DNA of 64,000 bases from Ignavibacteriota bacterium (GTDB lineage Bacteria; Bacteroidota; Ignavibacteria; SZUA-365): NCBI GenBank assembly GCA_016218045.1, contig JACRFB010000052.1, forward strand, positions 16,481-80,480. The letters run 5' to 3'. A model generated the notes under the pieces. It searched no databases. It was given only the letters and a program-made list of their open reading frames with translations, and was not told the DNA's origin. Made by a program: the position numbers and the translations under genes. Below, in pieces: positions 9,111-16,716 of the stretch (positions are counted from its first letter, which is position 1; each line of letters starts with the position of its first letter).

Positions 9111-10240
9111 TCGTGTACGGTTGGGTTGTGCTCGCCGCGTTGTTGCTCATGCTCGCGGTCGTGCTCGTGAACGTGCAGTTTTTTCGTCGCATACCGAAGG
9201 CCGTATCGGGCGGCACGCCGCGGCTCTCCGTATGTATCCCCGCGCGGAACGAAGCCGCGCGTATCGGCGCATGCATCCGCTCGCTTGTCGCGCAGGAGTA
9301 TCCGTCTTTCGAAATCCTGGTACTGGATGACGAATCCACCGACGGCACCGCCGACGTTGTGCGGGATGCGGCAGGTGGACACACATCTGTGAAAGTACTC
9401 CCGGGAAAGCCGCTGCCCGAGGGATGGACGGGGAAGAACTGGGCCTGTGCGCAACTGGCCGAACAGGCGCAGGGTGAACTTCTTCTGTTTACCGACGCCG
9501 ATACCACGTACGAGCCCGGCGCATTGCGCGCGCTGGCCGCGGCGATACACACGTACAGAGCTGACCTCCTCTCGCTTATTCCGCGGCAGCGCATGGAAAC
9601 TTTCTGGGAACGTGTATTCATGCCGCTGCTACATTTCGTCACGATGTGTTATCTGCCTTTTCCCCTCGCCACCTACACACGGTCCACACGGCTTGCCATG
9701 GCCAACGGGCAATGTATGCTGTTCCGCCGCGACAGCTACGAGACGCTGGGCGGGCACACCGCCGTTCGTTCCGCCGTGGTGGACGACGTCTGGCTGGCGC
9801 GCGCGGTCAAAGAACACGGCGGCCGCATCCGTGTCATGGACGGCACGGGAACCGTCTCGTGCCGCATGTACGAATCGCTCGAGGGCATACGCGAGGGCTT
9901 CAGCAAAAACATCTTCGAAGGATTGGGTCGTTCATTCCTCCTCGCGACCGCCGTGGTGCTGTGGAATCTCGCGACCGGTGTGCTGCCGTTTCTGCTGCTT
10001 CCTCTTGTCCTGTTTGTTCCGGCTTTTGAAGACGCACACACATTGTTCCTGCTTCATGTTGTCGCGGCACTCGGCATCCGGCTCATTCTCACAATAAAAT
10101 TCCGTTACTCTCTTCCGCACGTGTTCACACATCCGCTCGCGATACTGCTGCTCGTGTCCATCACGATTCGATCCGCGCTCGCTTCGAGGCGCGGCGGTGT
10201 TGTGTGGAAGGGGAGAACATACACCCAGGCCCACACATGA
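9107..10240 (+). CDS. Family 2 glycosyltransferase, probably carotenoid glycosyltransferase
   Basis: A 377-residue membrane GT2. It has an N-terminal membrane helix (about 4-25) and a GT-A core with LSVCIPARNEAARIG, ILVLDDESTDGT and the metal-binding LLLFTDADTTY (DxD). NGQCMLFRR and a QRMETFWERVF acceptor-side region follow, then a C-terminal hydrophobic block (roughly 280-360) with three or four helices. This architecture matches CruC/CrtQ-type carotenoid glycosyltransferases. The expected role is to add a sugar to the 1'-OH of the carotenoid. The sugar donor cannot be predicted from sequence. It overlaps both neighbours by 4 nt. Confidence 0.75.
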   Translation: MIVYGWVVLAALLLMLAVVLVNVQFFRRIPKAVSGGTPRLSVCIPARNEAARIGACIRSLVAQEYPSFEILVLDDESTDGTADVVRDAAGGHTSVKVLPGKPLPEGWTGKNWACAQLAEQAQGELLLFTDADTTYEPGALRALAAAIHTYRADLLSLIPRQRMETFWERVFMPLLHFVTMCYLPFPLATYTRSTRLAMANGQCMLFRRDSYETLGGHTAVRSAVVDDVWLARAVKEHGGRIRVMDGTGTVSCRMYESLEGIREGFSKNIFEGLGRSFLLATAVVLWNLATGVLPFLLLPLVLFVPAFEDAHTLFLLHVVAALGIRLILTIKFRYSLPHVFTHPLAILLLVSITIRSALASRRGGVVWKGRTYTQAHT

Positions 10241-10788
10241 TACCCGCACTCATCATTGCCACCCACATAGCCCTGCGGCTCTTCACCGTCGAGGCTTCGT
10301 CGTCCATCAAATACAGCGTGGACATTCCCATCGAACGCATCAAGGCGTACGGCGACGACATCGGGCTCCTGTCGCGCAACATGCCCGGTGTGACCGCGAT
10401 ACAGCAGATCGCGCCGAACAGGTACCTGTACAAGACGCGCAAGTCCGTGCCATTGTCGAGCGACATGAAGCTCGATTTCACCATCGAGCGGAGTCTTTCG
10501 GGCGAGACCACGGTGTACGAATCGGTGCAGCCCAACGATCCGAATTACATGCGCTGCGCCGTGCGGCTGGTGCCTCTCGGCGAGTCGCGCACCGGCTTCG
10601 AGATTTCATTACGTCTGCGGCTGCAGCGCGAGGACGCTTCCGACGTGCATTGGCTGGCGCCCATCGTCGGTGAAAAATTCCTGTCGGAGCAGATGAGCGA
10701 CGACATGAAGGAGATGCTGGAGGAATTCAAACAGCGCGCCAGTGCCGAGCTGTACAACAAACTCGGGCGGGGAACAGGCCGCCAGTGA
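10237..10788 (+). CDS. Uncharacterised SRPBCC-like protein of the carotenoid operon
   Basis: A 183-residue protein I do not recognise with certainty. The alternation of beta-strand-like segments (SSIKYSVDIPIERI, NRYLYKTRKSVPL, LDFTIERSLSG, TTVYESVQP, GFEISLRLRLQ) followed by a long C-terminal amphipathic helix (SEQMSDDMKEMLEEFKQRA) resembles the SRPBCC/START-like helix-grip fold. These proteins bind hydrophobic ligands. A short hydrophobic N-terminus (IPALIIATHIALRLF) could be a weak membrane anchor or signal. ATG 10237 overlaps the glycosyltransferase stop by 4 nt, and its own stop overlaps cruF, so it is translated as part of the carotenoid set. A role in carotenoid binding, transfer or enzyme scaffolding is inference only. 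Confidence 0.55.
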   Translation: MIPALIIATHIALRLFTVEASSSIKYSVDIPIERIKAYGDDIGLLSRNMPGVTAIQQIAPNRYLYKTRKSVPLSSDMKLDFTIERSLSGETTVYESVQPNDPNYMRCAVRLVPLGESRTGFEISLRLRLQREDASDVHWLAPIVGEKFLSEQMSDDMKEMLEEFKQRASAELYNKLGRGTGRQ

Positions 10789-11636
10789 ACGACACACTGC
10801 GGACATACGGAGAGCGATTCTTCGGGCTGCACGATCACGATTACGGTCCGGGCCCCGCGCGCACGCTGTTCCGAATCCTGCTCGGGACACTCGTCTTTTT
10901 GTTGCCCTTCAGTCTGATCTTTGTCCCGTTCCGTCTCTTGCCCGGCATGCTCGCCTGGATGAGCGCGGCCAGCATCGTCTTGTACGGCATGGCGGTGTTG
11001 TTCTCCGAACTGCGTCTGGGTTCTGCCGGCACGACACTCGCGCGCTTCGCCGTAATCGCCTGTCTGTTCTTTTTCATCGAATGGGCCGGCGTGAGCAGCG
11101 GTTTTCCTTTCGGTGTCTACACGTACACCGACAGACTCGCGCCGACCTTCGCGGGTGTGCCGCTTGCCATGGCTTTCGCGTGGTACACCGTACTCATCAC
11201 ATCATGGCGCATCGCACAGAGCGCCGCCGCCGCTGCCGGATTCTGGCGCAACACGGGTGTGATCACACTCGGAGCAGCGCTGCTCGCCACCGCGCTCGAT
11301 CTGCTCCTCGAACCCATGGCCGCATTCGTGCATGACTACTGGCGATGGAGCGGCGGATCCGTGCCGCTGCAGAACTACGCCGCCTGGTTTCTTCTCTCCG
11401 CCGCGGCCGTGCTGCTGCTTGAGATACACGACAGGCTGCGCAACACGGCTCCACCCGCGCTTCCGCACACACGCAGCGCCGCAATACTATACGTGATGCA
11501 GGTCTTGGTGTTTGTCGTCTCGGCGTTGGTCGCAGGCCACGTCGCCGAAACGGTGCTTGCTCTGGCATTGATCGCCGCGCTTCTGGCGCCGCAGCGGAAA
11601 CGCCTGGCGTCCATACACAGGAGTATCGGATCATGA
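10785..11636 (+). CDS. cruF: Carotenoid 1,2-hydratase, CruF type (DUF422)
   Basis: A 283-residue polytopic membrane protein with about seven or eight hydrophobic segments. The acidic motif region FFIEWAGVSSGFPFGVYTYT, then GVPLAMAFAWY and ALDLLLEPMAAFVHDYWRW, are hallmarks of the CruF/bisanhydrobacterioruberin-hydratase family. The reaction adds water across the 1',2' double bond of the psi end, giving the tertiary 1'-OH that CrtD and the glycosyltransferase act on. It starts at GTG 10785, overlapping the previous stop (GTGA), and ends in an ATGA overlap with the cyclase gene. Confidence 0.85.
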   Translation: MNDTLRTYGERFFGLHDHDYGPGPARTLFRILLGTLVFLLPFSLIFVPFRLLPGMLAWMSAASIVLYGMAVLFSELRLGSAGTTLARFAVIACLFFFIEWAGVSSGFPFGVYTYTDRLAPTFAGVPLAMAFAWYTVLITSWRIAQSAAAAAGFWRNTGVITLGAALLATALDLLLEPMAAFVHDYWRWSGGSVPLQNYAAWFLLSAAAVLLLEIHDRLRNTAPPALPHTRSAAILYVMQVLVFVVSALVAGHVAETVLALALIAALLAPQRKRLASIHRSIGS

Positions 11637-11944
11637 AATCGGAATATCTCCTCGTCCTCCTTGCCACTGTGTTTTTTCCGTTCCTGCTCAGCTTCGACCG
11701 GAAACTGGGAATCTATCGCCACCGCCGCGCGATGTTTCTTGCGATCGCGCTGGTGTTTGTGGTGTTCGGCGCCTGGGATGTGGCCGCCACACTTCGCGGA
11801 CACTGGTTCTTTAATCCCTCTTACACGCTCGGTATCACCATCATCCACCTGCCTCTCGAGGAGTGGATGTTTTTTCTCGTCGTGCCCTTTGTCGCCATTT
11901 TCACCTGGGAATCGGTGAAGTACTTTCTGCGGAGAGGGAAGTGA
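11633..11944 (+). CDS. crtYc: Heterodimeric lycopene cyclase subunit CrtYc
   Basis: A 103-residue, three-helix membrane protein with the lycopene cyclase domain motif NPSYTLGITIIHLPLEEWMF (PLEE at 74-77; the acidic residues are essential in this family). It pairs with the next gene; CrtYc/CrtYd cyclases of actinobacteria, myxobacteria and Bacteroidota form one active unit. The complex cyclises one or both psi ends of lycopene to beta rings. Together with CruF and CrtD, monocyclisation to gamma-carotene is the likely outcome. It overlaps cruF by 4 nt. Confidence 0.85.
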   Translation: MKSEYLLVLLATVFFPFLLSFDRKLGIYRHRRAMFLAIALVFVVFGAWDVAATLRGHWFFNPSYTLGITIIHLPLEEWMFFLVVPFVAIFTWESVKYFLRRGK

Positions 11945-12252
11945 TGGAGTACACGATCTGGGCATCGGTCTCGGTTGTGCTTGTGACGGCGGCAGACCTG
12001 ACCCTCGGCGCGCGTCTCACTCGACGCGGTGCCTTCTGGCTGTTCCTCGCGGTGATGTTCGCCTTCAAGCTGGCCGTAAACGGCTACCTGACCTGGCGGC
12101 CCATCGTGATGTATGAAGAGACGCAGTATCTCGGCCTCCGCATCATCACGATTCCCGTCGAGGATTTTCTGTTCGGCTACAGCCTGATTCTGCTGACTGT
12201 GACGGTGTGGGAGAAACTCACGGGCAGGGGCGAACGTTCACGGCCGCGGTGA
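11944..12252 (+). CDS. crtYd: Heterodimeric lycopene cyclase subunit CrtYd
   Basis: A 102-residue, three-helix partner of CrtYc. The conserved motif is QYLGLRIITIPVEDFLFGYS (PVED at 71-74), preceded by the helix FWLFLAVMFAFKLAVNGYL and the stretch RPIVMYEE. ATG 11944 shares its A with the TGA of crtYc (1-nt overlap, TGATG), as expected for subunits made in equal amounts. It is the last gene of the operon. Its 3' end overlaps the convergent DUF362 gene by 15 nt, so there is no room for a dedicated terminator. Confidence 0.85.
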   Translation: MEYTIWASVSVVLVTAADLTLGARLTRRGAFWLFLAVMFAFKLAVNGYLTWRPIVMYEETQYLGLRIITIPVEDFLFGYSLILLTVTVWEKLTGRGERSRPR

Positions 12253-13359
12253 GTGGGCCAGGGTTCCCTGTTTCTTATACTCCGCGAACAACCGGCCCCA
12301 CGAAGTGTTCGCCATCCAACCTTCGAACGTTTTCCTGTCCTTCAGCGGCCAGCGGTAGTAGTCGTGATACACTTCCGAGCCCGCCACAAACATGTGCACA
12401 AGCGGCGTGTGGAAGAACAGTTTCTGCAGCGGTTTGAGCGGTCCGAACCACATGAGATCACCCACCATGCTGGCGCCGTTGTCGCCCACGGTGAAGTGCC
12501 AGTTCTCGTTGTGAATGTCGTCTCCCACGATCTCGATATCACGCACGTCGCCGATGCCGAGTCCCTTGTCGTGCGCCAGACGCACATAGGCGAGATCCTT
12601 CAGCGGATCAAACCCCATCATCTTGGCGGCCACCGCGTCGATGGCAACCTGATCGTCGCTCGCAAGAATCACGTTTTTAATCTCGGGATACATGGTGCGT
12701 GGTCCGGGCCCGTTGCCTGCGGTTGTTCCGTCCATGATCGCGAAGATGCCTGAGTGGATTTCCTTCTGTATCGCCAGAAGATCCACGAGTGTCTCGTGAA
12801 TCCAACTGTGTGTGTAGTGCCGTTTCGTGTTGAGCAATCCGCCGAAGGCATTTTTCATCGCGCCTGTCGTGGTGGTGTATATGTGACATTTCACGGTGGG
12901 CAGATGCACGATGTTCTTCCCGAAAAAATAATCCGGAATCAGGATGCCCTCGGGGAAGATTTTTTTCAGCACCATCATCTCGGCCTTCGGCTCATACACC
13001 GACCACTTCATGTCCTCTTCCTTGAAGTTGAAGAGCACCGGAATGTCGTAGGCCTTGAATATCGGCACGTAGCCGTTGAGGTCTTCACCCTTGAACGCGT
13101 CGGTCACGACTGTCTTGTTCTGCACGCAGACCACGTCGTTCAGGCCGCTGTCGCGCAGCGCCATCACGGTGGCCTCGAGCTGCCACGGCGTGGTGTTTGC
13201 GCCGGGGAAAGGGAAGTGCCACGAGATGTTGTCCTTCAGAATCGTTGTCGCGCCCGGCGTGAGTGCGTCGCGCATGCCCGCGAGTTCGGCGAGGCGGATA
13301 TAGTCCTGCAACACCGTTTCGGGTGTGGTGCGAAGAACGGCAACTTTGCTTTTCGACAT
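12238..13359 (-). CDS. DUF362-domain protein
   Basis: A 373-residue protein starting MSKSKVAVLRTTPETVLQDY, with the DUF362 core (HLPTVKCHIYTTTTGAMKNAFG, then ASDDQVAIDAVAAKMMGFDP and AHDKGLGIGDV). Family members are of unknown biochemical function and are often linked to Fe-S proteins, but no 4Fe-4S ferredoxin cysteine clusters are present here. No signal peptide is seen. It lies 9 nt after the UbiA-family gene and probably belongs to the same transcript. Its end overlaps crtYd on the other strand. Confidence 0.8.
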   Translation of the reverse strand: MSKSKVAVLRTTPETVLQDYIRLAELAGMRDALTPGATTILKDNISWHFPFPGANTTPWQLEATVMALRDSGLNDVVCVQNKTVVTDAFKGEDLNGYVPIFKAYDIPVLFNFKEEDMKWSVYEPKAEMMVLKKIFPEGILIPDYFFGKNIVHLPTVKCHIYTTTTGAMKNAFGGLLNTKRHYTHSWIHETLVDLLAIQKEIHSGIFAIMDGTTAGNGPGPRTMYPEIKNVILASDDQVAIDAVAAKMMGFDPLKDLAYVRLAHDKGLGIGDVRDIEIVGDDIHNENWHFTVGDNGASMVGDLMWFGPLKPLQKLFFHTPLVHMFVAGSEVYHDYYRWPLKDRKTFEGWMANTSWGRLFAEYKKQGTLAHSPRP

Positions 13360-13368
13360 GGGGGAATC

Positions 13369-14277
13369 CTAACGCAGATAAATGACAAGCATGACGGCAA
13401 TGCCCCAGAAGAAGACATTCGCCAGAAGCGGACGGTCGGTCAACAACTCGGCCGTCGGATCACCTCCGGTTTTTTTCTGGTGCACGAGATAGAGGTAGCG
13501 GAACAAACCGTACAGGACGAAGGGGACGGTCCATAGAAGATTCTTCGATCCGAATTTGAGCACGGTATCGTCGGCCACGGTGTAGAGGATGTAGCAGATC
13601 AGTGTGGATGCGGTGACCAGCGAGATCATCTGATCGAGGAAATACGTGTTGTACTCGAGCAGCACGGGCCGATGCACCGACGCGTTGTTTTCGAGCAGCG
13701 TGATCTCGTGCCGGCGTTTGCTGAATCCGAGGAACAACGCCAGCAGCGAGGTGCAGATCAGCAGCCATTCCGACACGGGGACCGTGATCGCAAAGGCGCC
13801 GCCCACGATGCGAAGGACGAAGGAGGCGGCGATCGACATAACATCGATGATCACCGTCTCCTTCAGCCAGAACGAATACACCACGTTCAGTACGAGATAG
13901 CCGCACACGATCAAAAAGAAGTACAGATTGAGCGCGTAGGACGCGACAAGTGTTCCGGAGAGCAGGACCGCGACCGCGCCGAACGCCGTGCCGCGTCCTA
14001 GATCGCCCGAGGCGATGGGGCGGAAACGTTTGACGGGGTGCTCGCGATCCTTCTTCGCGTCGACGAGATCGTTCAGCAGGTAAATGCTGCTTGCGAGCAG
14101 CGAGAAGCAGACAAAGCCCGCCACTGCGCTGAGCAGTGTCGGAATGTCGAACAGATGCCGCGAGAAGAGCAGCGGCGACAGGACAAAGAGGTTCTTCGTC
14201 CATTGCTTCGGACGCATGGACACAAGAAGGGCCGCGGGGAGCGACCTGCGCGCGCGCTGGCTGACGGCCTCGGACAT
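13369..14277 (-). CDS. UbiA-family prenyltransferase, decaprenyl-phosphate phosphoribosyltransferase-like
   Basis: A 302-residue integral membrane enzyme with about eight or nine helices. The N-terminal RPKQWTKNLFVLSPLLF and the Asp-rich NDLVDAKKDREHPVKRFRP (N69, D70, D73, D77) match the polyprenyl-phosphate phosphoribosyltransferase (DPPR synthase) branch of the UbiA superfamily rather than the quinone or haem branches. YSFWLKE and GFSKRRHE also fit. The likely reaction transfers phosphoribose from PRPP to a polyprenyl phosphate, the first step towards decaprenyl-P-arabinose. No epimerase genes for the later steps are in the window. ATG 14277 overlaps the upstream stop (ATGA); an ATG/alternative start 24 nt earlier is less likely. 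Confidence 0.75.
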   Translation of the reverse strand: MSEAVSQRARRSLPAALLVSMRPKQWTKNLFVLSPLLFSRHLFDIPTLLSAVAGFVCFSLLASSIYLLNDLVDAKKDREHPVKRFRPIASGDLGRGTAFGAVAVLLSGTLVASYALNLYFFLIVCGYLVLNVVYSFWLKETVIIDVMSIAASFVLRIVGGAFAITVPVSEWLLICTSLLALFLGFSKRRHEITLLENNASVHRPVLLEYNTYFLDQMISLVTASTLICYILYTVADDTVLKFGSKNLLWTVPFVLYGLFRYLYLVHQKKTGGDPTAELLTDRPLLANVFFWGIAVMLVIYLR

Positions 14278-14675
14278 CAAGCGCCGCGGCCCCGGCGCCA
14301 CGTGTCGGTGAAACTCTTCAAGCCGCTTGTGACACTGCTCACGATCGATGCGAATTCGAGCAGCGGTGGTTCTATCCTGTCGACCACAATCTGCTGCAGG
14401 CGATAGACGTTGCGTGTGATGCCGCGCATGTAGTCCACTGTTTCCGCCACCGCCTGCCGGTTTTCATTCACCACGGCGAGCGTCTGTTCGACGGAAGCGG
14501 TGAGGGCGTTGATGCGCTCGACGAGAGGCAGCACCGTCTGTGTCGTGCGTGTCAGTTCGGCCTGCAGTTCCGCCACGGTGCGTGTGATGCGCGAGATGAC
14601 GATGATGATAGTGACAATCAATCCGCTCCCGAGCACGAGCAGGACCGACAGCAGTGTGCTGTTCAACTCCGACAT
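14277..14675 (-). CDS. DUF948-like small membrane protein
   Basis: A 132-residue protein. A single N-terminal transmembrane helix (LLSVLLVLGSGLIVTIIIVIS, about 8-28) is followed by a long predicted amphipathic or coiled-coil segment (VAELQAELTRTTQTVLPLVER and LTASVEQTLAVVNENRQAVAE). This layout is that of DUF948 proteins, often found beside YtxH proteins and linked to general stress in Firmicutes; that is family knowledge and the function is unknown. It lies 36 nt downstream of ytxH and overlaps the prenyltransferase start. Confidence 0.7.
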   Translation of the reverse strand: MSELNSTLLSVLLVLGSGLIVTIIIVISRITRTVAELQAELTRTTQTVLPLVERINALTASVEQTLAVVNENRQAVAETVDYMRGITRNVYRLQQIVVDRIEPPLLEFASIVSSVTSGLKSFTDTWRRGRGA

Positions 14676-14711
14676 GAGAGGCCTCCGCGTTCGAAAAAGG
14701 GTGGGTGCGAA

Positions 14712-15104
14712 TCAGGACTCGGCGCCGGCGCCGCGTTCGTCCTTGTACGTGTCGATGCCCGCCTTGACGGCGGTCTTCAGCCGCGAACCCTCGTCCGCGA
14801 CTTTCTTCTTCGCGTCCGACATGATCTGTTCGGCGTCCTTCAGGAGACCTTCCGCCTTCTCGCGGGCCTCTGTAATGAGGTGCGCGGATTTCTCCTTGCC
14901 CTCGTTGATCAGGTGTTTCGCCTTCGCCTGCGCGTCCTTCAGATACTCCTCGACATCCTCGGCGATCTCCTCGCCTTTGCGCTTCAGATCCTGGCGCAGT
15001 TCCTTGCCTGATTTGGGGGCGTACAGCAGGGCGATGACGCCGCCGACAACTGCGCCGGAGAGGAAGCCGATGATGAGGCCTTTTGCCATTCTCTCGTCTG
15101 ACAT
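14712..15104 (-). CDS. YtxH-domain protein
   Basis: A 130-residue protein beginning MSDERMAKGLIIGFLSGAVV. The glycine-rich helix GLIIGFLSGAVVGGVIALLYAP followed by KSGKELRQDLKRKGEEIAED is the YtxH/gas-vesicle-like signature. The rest is a charged Lys/Glu/Ala helix (KAKHLINEGKEKSAHLITEA) resembling LEA-type coiled coils. Start at 15104 has GGAGAAC just upstream; the longer frame to 15191 would add a non-hydrophobic tail before the typical N-terminus. Function unknown; the family is associated with envelope or general stress. Confidence 0.75.
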   Translation of the reverse strand: MSDERMAKGLIIGFLSGAVVGGVIALLYAPKSGKELRQDLKRKGEEIAEDVEEYLKDAQAKAKHLINEGKEKSAHLITEAREKAEGLLKDAEQIMSDAKKKVADEGSRLKTAVKAGIDTYKDERGAGAES

Positions 15105-15165
15105 GGGTGTTCTCCTCGAAAACGATGTGTGCGTAACCGCGCCGCACAGGCGGCGCGAGACGGCA

Positions 15166-15681
15166 TCATGCTCCGGGTGCGCCGGCCGCAAGCCGGTCGA
15201 AAGAGTCCCGCAGCCGCAGCATGGTGTCGTGCATGGATTCGGAAATGACTTTGGTGTCGCCGATCACCGGCATGAAGTTCATGTCGCCGCTCCAGCGGGG
15301 CACGATATGCAGGTGAATGTGCTGGTCGATGCCCGCGCCCGCGACCCGGCCCACGTTGGAGCCGATGTTGAAACCCTGCGGACGCATGACGTCGGTAAGG
15401 ACGCGGATCCAAACACGGACGAGGTCCCACATTTCCATGTGGGACCCCGCATCGAGTTCAAGATACGAATCGGTATGACGATGGGGGACGATGAGCAGGT
15501 GTCCGCTGTTGTACGGATACAGATTCAGGAGCGTGACACAGTCCCCGTGCCTGCGCACGAGGTAGCGCGCGTCATCGTCGTCGGCTGCGATGGCATCACA
15601 GAACACACAGCCCTGCGGCTCCTTGTCGGTGCCGATTGCCTGTATGTACTGCGAACGCCAGGGTGACCACAGCCGATCCAT
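15166..15681 (-). CDS. HIT-family nucleotide hydrolase/phosphorylase
   Basis: A 171-residue histidine-triad protein. The N-terminal MDRLWSPWRSQYI and CVFCDAI (zinc-type Cys pair) plus the triad HIHLHIVPRW make it an AP4A-phosphorylase-like HIT protein, common in Bacteroidota and actinobacteria. It probably cleaves dinucleoside polyphosphates or adenosine phosphoramidates. LLNLYPYNSGHLLIVPHRH is the conserved substrate-binding strand region. It lies between the COX24-like peptide gene (16 nt) and ytxH. Confidence 0.88.
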   Translation of the reverse strand: MDRLWSPWRSQYIQAIGTDKEPQGCVFCDAIAADDDDARYLVRRHGDCVTLLNLYPYNSGHLLIVPHRHTDSYLELDAGSHMEMWDLVRVWIRVLTDVMRPQGFNIGSNVGRVAGAGIDQHIHLHIVPRWSGDMNFMPVIGDTKVISESMHDTMLRLRDSFDRLAAGAPGA

Positions 15682-15697
15682 GTGTTAGCCCGCCCGA

Positions 15698-15793
15698 CTA
15701 GCGGTTTTTCTTCTTGTGCCGGTTCTTCCGGAGGCGTTTCTTGCGCTTGTGCGTCGACATTTTATGACGCTTGCGCTTCTTTCCACACGGCAT
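15698..15793 (-). CDS. 31-residue AURKAIP1/COX24-domain basic peptide
   Basis: A very short gene that length cut-offs miss. It reads MPCGKKRKRHKMSTHKRKKR then LRKNRHKKKNR and stops at TAG. The KRKKRLRKNRHKKK pattern matches the AURKAIP1/COX24 (mitochondrial mS38-related) domain, which occurs as tiny proteins in Bacteroidota and Chlorobiota and is probably ribosome associated. AGGAGA lies about 7 nt before the ATG, supporting translation. It sits between the TPR-protein and HIT genes on the same strand. About two-thirds of the residues are Lys, Arg or His. Confidence 0.85.
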   Translation of the reverse strand: MPCGKKRKRHKMSTHKRKKRLRKNRHKKKNR

Positions 15794-15850
15794 GAGCGTT
15801 CTCCTGATGGTGTGTGTGAGGACTGTGAATTAGAGAGTTCTTTCGATAGG

Positions 15851-16714
15851 TCAATTCTGGACTGCGGGCTTCTCGTCGAGAAGCATTTTTGCATTCTCGG
15901 CCACACGGCTCGTGGGATCGATGGCGATGGCCTTGCGGAACCATTCAACCGCCGCAACTTCGTTGCCGGCGTTTCTGTTCACGATGCCGAGATTAAAATG
16001 ACCGAGCTGATGCGTGGGGTGTTTCGCGACAACGGCCTCCATCTGCGCGATGGCGGCGGGGAAATCCCGCAACTCAAAATAACACACGCCGAGGTCAATC
16101 CCCGCATCGGGATTATCGGGGACACGGTCAAGATACCTTTTATATGCAGCGACCGCCTGCTCGATCATGCGCGCATCGTGAAGTTCATTGGCGTAGTGCA
16201 GGATCGTCTCGGCGTCGGAGGGATTCGCCTCCATCTGCTTGCGCAGGTCCTCAAGACGTTGGAGGTTGACAGGCGGCACAGAGCCGGCCGCGGGATTCTG
16301 CGCGCCGGGCAGCGTCGAAGTGGAGCCGCCGTCATTGGTGGCAATGTAGATCACCGCGGCGATGATCGCGATGCCGACAATGGAGCCGAAGAGTAACTGA
16401 CCGCGCGTGACGCTGAACGTGATGGTGTTCGGCCGTCTCGTGTTTTTTCCCTGCCCGACGGAGCGGGACGATTTACCCGATTTCTGCTGCGTCGCCGATG
16501 CAGCACGCTGCTGCGGCGCGGGGCGCGGTTGTGGTGCAGGTTCCGGCGGAGCTTGCACCGCGGGCTCGGGCGCCGCAACAGGTTCGGGCATCGTTGCATC
16601 TTCTGCAACTTCCGCGGATTCGGGGAACACGTATCCGCACACATCACAGACGGTGGCGTCATCGTTGATCCGCGCTCCACAGGCGGGGCAGATCTGTTTT
16701 TCGGAAGCCGCCAC
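15851..16714 (-). CDS. Zinc-ribbon and TPR-repeat membrane protein
   Basis: A 287-residue protein. An N-terminal zinc ribbon (CPACGARINDDATVCDVCGY) is followed by an Ala/Pro/Gln-rich linker (about 35-95), one transmembrane helix (LLFGSIVGIAIIAAVIYIA, about 108-126) and three or so tetratricopeptide repeats (AETILHYANELHDARMIEQA, PDAGIDLGVCYFELRDFPAA, HQLGHFNLGIVNRNAGNEVA). The zinc ribbon is thus predicted cytoplasmic and the TPR part periplasmic. It is likely a scaffold; no enzymatic role. It begins 2 nt after the HU gene stop, indicating co-transcription. Confidence 0.8.
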   Translation of the reverse strand: MAASEKQICPACGARINDDATVCDVCGYVFPESAEVAEDATMPEPVAAPEPAVQAPPEPAPQPRPAPQQRAASATQQKSGKSSRSVGQGKNTRRPNTITFSVTRGQLLFGSIVGIAIIAAVIYIATNDGGSTSTLPGAQNPAAGSVPPVNLQRLEDLRKQMEANPSDAETILHYANELHDARMIEQAVAAYKRYLDRVPDNPDAGIDLGVCYFELRDFPAAIAQMEAVVAKHPTHQLGHFNLGIVNRNAGNEVAAVEWFRKAIAIDPTSRVAENAKMLLDEKPAVQN

Positions 16715-16716
16715 GA

